Below, piece after piece: positions 7,882 through 13,863 of a stretch of DNA of 15,956 nt (position 1 is its first letter; each line of letters begins with the position of its first letter). The translations under genes were made by a program, and so were the position numbers. The notes beneath the pieces are model-generated. The model saw only the letters and a list, made by a program, of their open reading frames with translations, was not told where the DNA came from and ran no database searches. Location of the stretch: the NCBI GenBank assembly GCA_900754445.1, contig CAAECW010000096.1:1-15956 (forward strand), read 5' to 3'. Source of the stretch: an uncultured Collinsella sp. GTDB taxonomy: Bacteria > Actinomycetota > Coriobacteriia > Coriobacteriales > Coriobacteriaceae.

Positions 7882-8604
7882 TTAAGCCTGAGCCTGAGTC
7901 TTAGCCCAAGCCTTGGCCTGCTCGACAGCGTTGGCGGCAGCGTCAGTCTTGTCGCCCTTCTGGTCAGCGCCAAAGATGTAGCAGGAGACCGTCATAGCAG
8001 GATTTTCAACGACATCCGTGCTGTTCATGGCAGCCGGGATATGCACGGTGCTGAACAGCTCACCGGTGTAAGCAGCCTTGCCATTAGCGGGGGTAAGCTT
8101 TGCAGGAGCGTCGGTTCCGTCAGCGGTATACATGAACAGACCGCTCACGTACTGGCCTTCGTTGCCGTTGGTCTTCACCTGGTCAGTAGCAACCGGCTTC
8201 CAGCCATTGTTAAGGTTGAAGTACGGGGTCTTGGCAAGCGCGCCTTCACCGTCCTTCACGATGGCGTTCTTCACGTAGACGAACACATAGGAGCTATCGG
8301 AATCCTTGCCGATACCGACGTTGGGGTTCTTATCGATGTTGGTGTCGGGAATCATCTTGGAGTCCATCACCCACTTGGTCTCAAACAGGTAACCATCCAC
8401 TGAGGGGTCCGTGGGATCAGTGCCGGGCTTGTCCGGATGATCGGGGTCGGGCTTCACTTCGGGCTTGCCGATGCTGCCAACCGTAAATTCGTTCTTCAGC
8501 GACTGCGTAGCCGTCAGCCAGGCGTAGGTGCCCACGCCGGCGGCCAGCACCAGCAGCAGCAAGGCGGCAACGATGCCGTAGCGCTTTTTCTTCTTGTTTT
8601 CCAT
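7882..8604 (-). CDS. TasA/CalY-like protein, likely major fibre subunit
   Basis: The 240-residue product starts MENKKKKRYG, has a hydrophobic helix, then GVGTYAWLTATQSLKNEFTVGSIG, a textbook SipW-type signal region. A proline-rich linker follows (KPDPDHPDKPGTDPTDP). Then comes the TasA-like core: MIPDTNIDKNPNVGIG, a strand YVFVYVKN, and a C-terminal segment VSCYIFGADQ with an alanine-rich helix. The ATG at 8604 has AAAGGAAG about 6 nt upstream; the in-frame start at 8640 would only add residues before the basic head. It directly follows the signal peptidase gene (70-nt gap) and is closed by a strong hairpin. This is the usual arrangement for an abundant substrate beside its dedicated peptidase. 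The major-subunit role is inferred. Confidence 0.88.
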   Translation of the reverse strand: MENKKKKRYGIVAALLLLVLAAGVGTYAWLTATQSLKNEFTVGSIGKPEVKPDPDHPDKPGTDPTDPSVDGYLFETKWVMDSKMIPDTNIDKNPNVGIGKDSDSSYVFVYVKNAIVKDGEGALAKTPYFNLNNGWKPVATDQVKTNGNEGQYVSGLFMYTADGTDAPAKLTPANGKAAYTGELFSTVHIPAAMNSTDVVENPAMTVSCYIFGADQKGDKTDAAANAVEQAKAWAKTQAQA

Positions 8605-8674
8605 AGTTCTCTTCCTTTCGAGAATCGTCTTCCCCGGCAACGACCTTTACCGCCGCCGACACTTCTCCCTGCCG

Positions 8675-9271
8675 CTATGAACGCCGCTCCCTCGCATGCG
8701 CGCGGGTATGCTTGCCCGCAGGCTCGTCGGAAACCATCCGATCGAGCACCATCGACGCCACGACCAGCAGCGCCAGAACGGCCACCACAACAAGCAAACC
8801 GGGCATCGTCGTGCAATATGCGTTAACGAAGCCCAGGTAAGGGACACAAAAAGAAACGACGCCAATCACGCGTGAAAAAGGCGTCTGCTCGGCGTCGTGC
8901 ACGATGGTTCCATCTGCATTTTTGTTTGCGATTCCCTGCGTGCTGATCGTCTGCGCCACAGGGTCGACCTCGTACACCTGGTGGGTCACTACGGCGCCGT
9001 CCGATCGGTAAAAAGTTGCATTGTCGCCCACGGCAATATCCGATGGCTCAACCTGGCGAACAAACACCATGGAGCCAACGGGAAGCTCGGGCTCCATAGA
9101 GCCCGAAAGCACTGCATAGGGCGTGTATCCAAATGCACGAGGGACAAAAGAAACGACGGCAAGAGCTATGACGAGCACAATCGCCAAGCTACTAAGAAGT
9201 GCAATAAAATGTTTGAGTGCACGAGCCGCCAAAGTGATAATTCCATCCCCATCGAGGCCATATTCGATCAA
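8675..9271 (-). CDS. sipW: SipW-like (ER-type) signal peptidase I
   Basis: The 198-residue membrane protease would remove SipW-type signals from the TasA-like proteins encoded downstream. Helix one spans about residues 22-43. The catalytic Ser is S58 in LSGSMEPELPVGS, and VVTHQVYEV supplies His97 where bacterial-type enzymes have Lys; this marks the archaeal/ER/SipW class. A GIANKNADG stretch follows and a second helix lies near 156-178, with a basic tail. The reading frame is closed by TGA upstream and has no early ATG; TTG at 9271 is the first start. GGAAAG lies about 15 nt before it, in the loop of a hairpin. A later TTG (Leu14) preceded by GGGGATGG is an alternative start. It is the first gene of the operon. 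Confidence 0.92.
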   Translation of the reverse strand: MIEYGLDGDGIITLAARALKHFIALLSSLAIVLVIALAVVSFVPRAFGYTPYAVLSGSMEPELPVGSMVFVRQVEPSDIAVGDNATFYRSDGAVVTHQVYEVDPVAQTISTQGIANKNADGTIVHDAEQTPFSRVIGVVSFCVPYLGFVNAYCTTMPGLLVVVAVLALLVVASMVLDRMVSDEPAGKHTRAHARERRS

Positions 9272-9315
9272 TTCAAGGGCCCGCCACTTTCCTCAAACGC
9301 TACAAGGCCCTTGAA
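9272..9315 (-). promoter_or_regulatory. Leader hairpin abutting the sipW start codon
   Basis: TTCAAGGGCC (9272-9281) and GGCCCTTGAA (9306-9315) form a perfect 10-bp stem with a 24-nt loop. On the mRNA the stem ends directly before the TTG start at 9271, and the only good purine-rich ribosome site (GAGGAAAG) is in the loop. It could control sipW translation, or be a DNA operator; the function is inferred. Confidence 0.55.
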
Positions 9316-9360
9316 AATGGGATTCGAAAAAGCCAATTTGAAATCTTTTTCATGGCATAT

Positions 9361-9389
9361 ACCATACTGTTGACCTTTACTTTTTGCAA
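9361..9389 (-). promoter_or_regulatory. Candidate sigma70-type promoter of the sipW operon
   Basis: On the minus strand TTGCAA (9384-9389) and TATGGT (9361-9366) are separated by 17 nt, each 4/6 to consensus. The predicted leader is about 84 nt. An 8-bp inverted repeat flanks the promoter (GCCAATTT at 9332-9339 and AAATTGGC at 9412-9419) and may be an operator. Confidence 0.5.
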
Positions 9390-9633
9390 CACTTGATACC
9401 GAAATGCCCAGAAATTGGCGTGAGCAGTCTTTAATACCCGTACCGGCCTGCCTTGTTCGATACCTGCAACCAACCCCCCTATGCTATTTTTTCACGCTAA
9501 GTATGCTTTGTTGTACAACGCAAATGATGCTACCCCCCCCCCTAATTAAAATTTCTATTCAATGTTTCATTTCATTCCAAGCTTCGCCATGTATCAGAAT
9601 CTTGGCAAGATCAGGTCACTCCACACCAAAGCT
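9390..9633. other. AT-richer regulatory gap with C10 tract; no gene seen
   Basis: No supported coding sequence is present. The stretch contains a run of ten C (9533-9542), a run of six C (9474-9479) and the perfect palindrome GTTGTACAAC (9510-9519). It is distinctly richer in A and T than the genes on either side. Its position upstream of the sipW promoter suggests regulatory DNA. Confidence 0.5.
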
Positions 9634-9860
9634 TTCCGAAAACCCGTCCCGCTCTGGGCACATTTGGGCATGGAATCATCAGCTTATTAGGCCTTCCATC
9701 AATAAAGGGGCGCCCGCCCGGCGGCGGAATATAAGGTTTATCGCGAGTTCCGCACGAGCCGGAGAGCACTTAATGTGCTCTCCGTGCGAGCAGGACTGTA
9801 GAGCAGGAAACCTTATATTCCGCCGCCGGGCGGGCGAAACGTTTAGAAGATGGACCTAGC
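9634..9860. repeat. Structured repeat element, copy 2
   Basis: This is the best-preserved copy. A perfect 29-bp inverted repeat, 9711-9739 with 9808-9836, encloses an inner hairpin 9761-9769 with 9775-9783 around the loop TTAAT. CGCAC (9751-9755) can pair with GTGCG (9784-9788) below it. The outermost pair is TCCATC (9695-9700) with GATGGA (9849-9854). The conserved single-stranded segments are the same as in copy 1. Homology to copy 1 also covers about 75 bp outside the stem on the left. The right end contains the TAG stop of the minus-strand membrane-protein gene. On the minus strand the element would lie in the 3' UTR of that gene, and its long GC stem may also end transcription. Confidence 0.8.
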
Positions 9861-10518
9861 ACTCCTTCTTCATGGCGTTGTAGCCGATCAGCACAGTCCA
9901 TACGTACGCACAGGTCTTCGGGATCATGAGCATGCCGATGGCCGGGATGACCTCTGCCCACAGGACCACGGGAATGTAGAAGCCGAAGCTCAGCACAATG
10001 GTGAGCCACATCCAGCGGAAGGCCTCATCCTTGTCTTGCTTCGCACTGCGGTAAAACAGCACGATGACCATCAAGCCCATGATGGCAAACGGGATGTTGC
10101 GCAAGATGCCCCACTCGAGTGGGGTCTGGTTGGTGAGCCACTGGTTCTGCGGCAGCATGCAAAGCGCGACGCGCATGGCGGCTAGCGCAAAGATCGCTGC
10201 GGTCGTCCCAACGTGGTTCTTAACCTGATAGCGTTCGCGCCACACGTAGTAGAGCAGCACGTAGAAGACGGTCATGGTAATTGAGGTGATCCACTTGCCC
10301 AGGCCCAGCTGCACGGCATAAGCATCAAAGCCCGTCGTGCAAAGTGCCAGTGCGCGGGGCACCAGGTGGAACGAATCGCCGGCACCCAAAACCACTGCCA
10401 TCCAGCCAAAAAGCTGAAACTGGCGATTGCCCTTGCTGCCGCGAATCATGCGAATACCGATGGTGATAACGGTCACCAGATACACGATGTCGAATAGCGT
10501 TTCGAATAAAGCACGCAT
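9856..10518 (-). CDS. Seven-helix membrane protein of unknown function
   Basis: The 220-residue product is an integral membrane protein. Hydrophobic segments lie at about residues 3-25, 35-60, 75-92, 103-121, 136-155, 167-186 and 190-213, with short charged loops (GSKGNRQ, WRERYQVKN, RSAKQDKDE). No catalytic motif or known transporter signature was recognised. The ATG at 10518 has AAAGGAGATG directly upstream, so the longer frame from 10548 is rejected. The gene lies downstream of the TetR gene behind a terminator, and its leader carries the same TGAAC-N3-GTTCA palindrome, so it is probably a target of that repressor. The C-terminus (MKKEC) ends at a TAG that belongs to the adjoining repeat, so the original end of the protein might have been altered. 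Confidence 0.82.
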   Translation of the reverse strand: MRALFETLFDIVYLVTVITIGIRMIRGSKGNRQFQLFGWMAVVLGAGDSFHLVPRALALCTTGFDAYAVQLGLGKWITSITMTVFYVLLYYVWRERYQVKNHVGTTAAIFALAAMRVALCMLPQNQWLTNQTPLEWGILRNIPFAIMGLMVIVLFYRSAKQDKDEAFRWMWLTIVLSFGFYIPVVLWAEVIPAIGMLMIPKTCAYVWTVLIGYNAMKKEC

Positions 10519-10592
10519 ATATACATCTCCTTTAAAGAATGGTTGCAAACGAACGGTTTTGGTTCTTGGTGCTGAGCCTCACCTCCTTAACA

Positions 10593-10618
10593 TGAACGCC
10601 GTTCACTTTCTAACTATA
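10593..10618 (-). promoter_or_regulatory. TetR-type operator and -10 box of the membrane-protein gene
   Basis: The palindrome TGAAC-GCC-GTTCA (10593-10605) lies 7 nt downstream of a -10-like TATAGT (10613-10618, minus strand). No good -35 is seen, since that position falls in the upstream terminator. The same palindrome with another spacer precedes the TetR gene. Confidence 0.65.
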
Positions 10619-10641
10619 AAAATCCCCGCCTTGCGCGGGGA
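10618..10641 (-). terminator. Rho-independent terminator of the TetR gene
   Basis: Read on the minus strand, a 7-bp GC stem (10635-10641 with 10623-10629) with the 5-nt loop 10630-10634 is followed by T5. It begins 3 nt after the TetR stop codon. Confidence 0.8.
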
Positions 10642-10644
10642 CCG

Positions 10645-11202
10645 TTAGTAGAGGGTTCGGCGCGTAATCTCGAGCGCAGCACTCGGATCAAAATCTTGCC
10701 GGATCGCAGCCGAGAGCATGAGCGAGAACAGGACCTCGGCAAATTGCTCGGCCGAAAACTGCTCCGTAAAGGCACCCTCGCGCACCAGCGGATCATGCTT
10801 GAGCACCACACAGAGCTGATCGAGGATATGCTGCCAGGCATGGTGCATGCGGCGCTTGCCATCCGCGGTGTCCTGCTGCATGAATCCCAGCGAGTGATGC
10901 GTGAAGAAGCCCGGGTACGTTTGGTAGCCGTAATCCATCTGGCGATACATCCAGCGAATGCAGGAGACTGTGTCGTCCAAAACCGACTCATCTTCCGGAT
11001 GATGGAAAATATCGCCCCAGACGCTTGCCACGGTCGCACCCACCAACGCCGTTTTAGAATCAAAGTAATTGTAGATGCATCCGACCGACACGCCGCACGC
11101 CGCGGCAACCGAGCGAATGTTGACGCCGGTCCAGCCGTTTTCCTGAATGAGTTTACGGCTCGTTTTCAGGATTTCCTCCTTAGACGTCGCTACGTTATTC
11201 AT
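10645..11202 (-). CDS. TetR-family transcriptional repressor
   Basis: The 185-residue product has the TetR N-terminal DNA-binding domain: EEILKTSRKLIQENGW is helix 1, and VNIRSVAAACGVSVGCIYNYF (about residues 27-47) is the helix-turn-helix with the typical Y-N-Y-F, followed by DSKTALV. The rest is a helical ligand-binding and dimer domain without recognisable ligand residues. The ATG at 11202 has GGAGGTGAGG directly upstream; the longer frame from 11307 would run through the promoter and operator and is rejected. An operator palindrome overlaps its own -10, so autorepression is likely. The matching palindrome upstream of the next gene makes the membrane protein a probable target. The inducer is unknown. 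Confidence 0.92.
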   Translation of the reverse strand: MNNVATSKEEILKTSRKLIQENGWTGVNIRSVAAACGVSVGCIYNYFDSKTALVGATVASVWGDIFHHPEDESVLDDTVSCIRWMYRQMDYGYQTYPGFFTHHSLGFMQQDTADGKRRMHHAWQHILDQLCVVLKHDPLVREGAFTEQFSAEQFAEVLFSLMLSAAIRQDFDPSAALEITRRTLY

Positions 11203-11218
11203 GTCCTCACCTCCAATG

Positions 11219-11258
11219 TGAACACTGTTCATTTTGCCACGCCGCAACCGCGTGTCAA
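11219..11258 (-). promoter_or_regulatory. TetR gene promoter with overlapping operator
   Basis: The minus strand has a perfect -35 TTGACA (11253-11258) and, 16 nt on, CAAAAT (11231-11236, 4/6). The palindrome TGAAC-ACT-GTTCA (11219-11231, plus strand) touches the -10, a position suited to repression by the encoded regulator. Confidence 0.72.
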
Positions 11259-11261
11259 GAA

Positions 11262-11286
11262 AAAGCCTCGAGGGTTTCGAGGCTTT
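11262..11286 (-). terminator. Rho-independent terminator of the flavodoxin-like gene
   Basis: AAAGCCTCGA (11262-11271) pairs perfectly with TCGAGGCTTT (11277-11286) around a 5-nt loop. On the minus strand the stem runs into a T-rich tail. It lies 38 nt after the stop of the gene ending at 11325 and immediately before the TetR -35. Confidence 0.85.
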
Positions 11287-11324
11287 CACTTCTGTATTAT
11301 TTCGCACGCACGACGGCGGTAGGC

Positions 11325-11876
11325 CTACTCGCCCAGCACAGCCTTCTTGGCGGCTGCGGCCATGTTGTCCAGATCTTCCTTGGTGGGATGGTCCTTTGCG
11401 GCAACCCAGTTGTCGAGCAGCATCTTATAGCGCGCGTTTTCGGGTTCTTGCTCAAGCATCGCCTCGTAGCGCTGCTTTACGGCGGGACCCATCTTGCCCT
11501 GGCACATAGCCCAGCCTACAAGCTCGGCATCCTCGGCCAGATTTGAGCTCACGCGGTCGATAATCTGCCTAAAGTACTCCTCGCTGGCACCAAAACCGCA
11601 GGTGCCAAACAGGAACACGCGCTTGCCGTGTAAGGCGGAAAGCAGCGACGCCACCGAAGGCGTGCACGCGCCCTTGTCGCACCAAAAACCGACGAGCACC
11701 GTGTCGGCCGCGCAGGCGCCCTGCGCCTCGAGCGCAACCTGATCTGCATCCGCATCGTCACTCAACGCCGCGGCATGGACAAACTCAACACCCGCAGCCT
11801 GCAGAGCGCGCTTGATCGCGCCCGAAACCATCCTGGTATTTCCGCTCTTGCTGTTAACCACCAAAGAGCACGTCAT
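11325..11876 (-). CDS. Flavodoxin-like protein
   Basis: The 183-residue product is a soluble protein with a flavodoxin-like fold. The first strand SLVVNSKSGNTRM (about residues 4-16) carries the S-x-S-G-N-T FMN-phosphate loop. Further alternating strands are visible in DTVLVGFWCD and KRVFLFGTCGFG, followed by a helix IIDRVSSNL and a longer alpha-helical tail rich in Ala and Glu (to LGE). It would bind FMN and act in electron transfer; the partner enzyme is not in the window. The ATG at 11876 with GAGG 10 nt upstream is preferred; a GTG at 11882 is possible. It has its own promoter and terminator, so it is a single-gene unit. Confidence 0.85.
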   Translation of the reverse strand: MTCSLVVNSKSGNTRMVSGAIKRALQAAGVEFVHAAALSDDADADQVALEAQGACAADTVLVGFWCDKGACTPSVASLLSALHGKRVFLFGTCGFGASEEYFRQIIDRVSSNLAEDAELVGWAMCQGKMGPAVKQRYEAMLEQEPENARYKMLLDNWVAAKDHPTKEDLDNMAAAAKKAVLGE

Positions 11877-11935
11877 AGTCACGTTGCCTCGTTTCCCCCG
11901 AAACTCGAGCCATTAATGCAATTTATTAGATGAAT

Positions 11936-11963
11936 ATCTTAGTACTAACGTGACAGATGTAAA
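11936..11963 (-). promoter_or_regulatory. Candidate promoter of the flavodoxin-like gene
   Basis: On the minus strand TTTACA (11958-11963, 5/6) and TAAGAT (11936-11941, 4/6) are 16 nt apart, about 60 nt before the start. No convincing terminator for the ABC operon is seen between 11964 and 12003. Confidence 0.5.
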
Positions 11964-12003
11964 CCACCGTCTGTCGATTGATTAATTTGCCCCACGGCCG
12001 TGC

Positions 12004-13863
12004 TCACTGGGCAAACTGGCTGCGGTAGAGTTCGGCGTAGAAGCCGCCTGCCGCCAGCAGCTCGTCGTGCGTGCCGCGCTCGATAATCTCGCCGTCGCGC
12101 ATGACCAGAATGCAGTCGGCGTTGCGAATCGTCGACAGGCGGTGCGCTACGACAAAGCTCGTGCGACCGGCCATAAGCTCGTCGAATGCCGCCTGCACTT
12201 GCAGCTCGGTGCGCGTGTCGATACTCGAGGTCGCCTCGTCCAGCAGCAAGATAGCCGGGTCGGTGAGCATGACGCGCGCAATGCACAGCAGCTGCTTTTG
12301 GCCCTGGCTAAACGTGCCGCCGTCCTCACCGATTACCGTATCGTAGCCGCCTGGTAGCTGCACGATAAACTTGTGCGCGTGCGCGCGTTTGGCGGCTTCG
12401 ATAACCTGCTCGCGCGTGGCGTCGGGACAGCCGTAGGCGATATTTTCCGCCACCGTGCCCTCGAACAGCCACGTTTCCTGCAGCACCATGCCAAAGGCAC
12501 GGCGCAGGCTCGCACGCGTGTAGTCACGCGAGGAGCGACCATCGACCACGATGCGCCCAGCATCGATATCGTAAAAGCGCAGCAGCAGGTTGATGAGCGT
12601 CGTCTTGCCGCAGCCCGTGGGACCGACGAGGGCATAGCGCATACCGGGCTTGGCATCGATGCAGATATCCTGCAGCAGTTTGCGGTCGGGCACATAGCTA
12701 AAGTCCACGTGCTCAAACGAAACCTCGCCCTTCGGGGCGGCGAGCTCAATGGCATCCACAGCGTCGGGTTCCTGCTCACGCGCATCGAGCAGCGCAAACA
12801 TACGGCGCGCCGAGGCATACGCCGTCTGGATCTGCGTAATGACGTTGGTGACCTCGTTGAACGGCTTGGTGTACTGGTTAGCATAGGACAGGAAAATCTG
12901 CACACCGCCCACCGTAAGCGCCGCGGGCACGCCCGTGATCACGCCCACGCAGCCGATCACAGCGACCACGGCATAGATGATGTTATTGATAAAACGCGTA
13001 CCGGGGTTGGAGAGCGAACCCATAAACTGCGCGCGCTCGCCCGCGGTGTAGAGCTCGGCATTGAGGGCATCGAAGCGCTGCTGGGCGTTGGGGCCATAGG
13101 CAAAGGCGTCGACAAGCTTTTGCTCGCCTACGTACTCCTCAATATGGCCGCCAAGCTGACCCTGAATACGCTGCTGCGCCGTAAAGCTCTTGTTGGAGAG
13201 CTTGGCGATGGCGCCGGCCGCAAAGATGGATAGCGGCGTGACGAGCACCACCACGAGCGTCATGGTCAGGTTAATGGAGAGCATAAACGCGAGCGTGCCC
13301 ACGATGGTAATAACACCGGTGAAGAGCTGCGTGAAGCCCTGCAGCAGACCGTCGCCCACCTGGTCGACGTCGTTGACCACGCGGCTCATAAGGTCGCCGT
13401 GGGCATGGCTGTCGATAAAGCTGAGCGGCATGCGGCTGAGCTTGTCGCTCGCCTCCACGCGCATGTCGCGCACCGTCTCGTAGGACAGACGGTTGACGCA
13501 GTAGCCCTGCAGCCACTGGAAGGCCGCCGCGCCCACCACGACAATCGCGAGCTTGGTAACGAGCGGCAGCAGCGCATCGAAGTCCACCTGCCCAGCGGCA
13601 ACGATGAGGTCGATGCCCTCGCCAATGAGGATGGGTGTATAGAGTTGCAAGATCACCGAGACGGCGGCACTCACAAACGACGCCGTAAACGAGACGCGAT
13701 GCGGGCGAACATAGCCCAGCAAGCGGCGGGTCACCGCGCCGGCGGGATAGCGCTCGGGATCGCCGGGCTGGCGCGGACCGTCGCCCAGGTCGTTGAGGTT
13801 ATCGTTGCCGGACACGTTGGCCGTCATCGTGGCGACCGAACCGGAAGAAGTGTACGGATTCAT
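12004..13863 (-). CDS. ABC exporter half-transporter, canonical Walker B subunit
   Basis: The 619-residue product is a fused membrane domain plus ATPase. A hydrophilic N-terminal extension of about 45 residues precedes the type IV exporter membrane domain (six helices expected). In the ATPase domain, Walker A GPTGCGKTT is at about 414-422, the signature is FSQGQ at about 518-522 instead of LSGGQ, Walker B LLLDEATSS has the catalytic Glu at about 543, and the switch His is in VAHRLST at about 574. This combination matches the catalytic partner of heterodimeric exporters such as TM287/288, LmrCD or BmrCD. The ATG abuts the stop of the partner gene (TAAATG) and has AGGAGGG 7 nt upstream, so the two are coupled. 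The substrate is unknown; drug or lipid export is typical of the family. Confidence 0.92.
   Translation of the reverse strand: MNPYTSSGSVATMTANVSGNDNLNDLGDGPRQPGDPERYPAGAVTRRLLGYVRPHRVSFTASFVSAAVSVILQLYTPILIGEGIDLIVAAGQVDFDALLPLVTKLAIVVVGAAAFQWLQGYCVNRLSYETVRDMRVEASDKLSRMPLSFIDSHAHGDLMSRVVNDVDQVGDGLLQGFTQLFTGVITIVGTLAFMLSINLTMTLVVVLVTPLSIFAAGAIAKLSNKSFTAQQRIQGQLGGHIEEYVGEQKLVDAFAYGPNAQQRFDALNAELYTAGERAQFMGSLSNPGTRFINNIIYAVVAVIGCVGVITGVPAALTVGGVQIFLSYANQYTKPFNEVTNVITQIQTAYASARRMFALLDAREQEPDAVDAIELAAPKGEVSFEHVDFSYVPDRKLLQDICIDAKPGMRYALVGPTGCGKTTLINLLLRFYDIDAGRIVVDGRSSRDYTRASLRRAFGMVLQETWLFEGTVAENIAYGCPDATREQVIEAAKRAHAHKFIVQLPGGYDTVIGEDGGTFSQGQKQLLCIARVMLTDPAILLLDEATSSIDTRTELQVQAAFDELMAGRTSFVVAHRLSTIRNADCILVMRDGEIIERGTHDELLAAGGFYAELYRSQFAQ

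Noticed and set aside
9404..9859. Plus-strand open frame of 151 codons
   Set aside because: It runs through the promoter-upstream region, the C10 tract and the structured repeat; its composition is not protein-like.
10532..10582. Sixteen-residue leader peptide starting at GTG (minus strand) before the membrane-protein gene
   Set aside because: The GTG is part of the GGAGGTG ribosome-site sequence itself, so there is no spacing for initiation; there is no regulatory codon run.
11945..11974. Terminator-like GACAGA/TCTGTC pairing downstream of the ABC operon
   Set aside because: Only 6 bp with a 10-nt loop, no T-tract, and it overlaps the better promoter call for the flavodoxin-like gene.
12373..13233. 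Plus-strand frame of 286 codons opposite the ABC exporter, and similar frames at 13399-14313 and 14446-15474
   Set aside because: All are antisense shadows of strongly supported ABC transporter genes with intact motifs on the minus strand.
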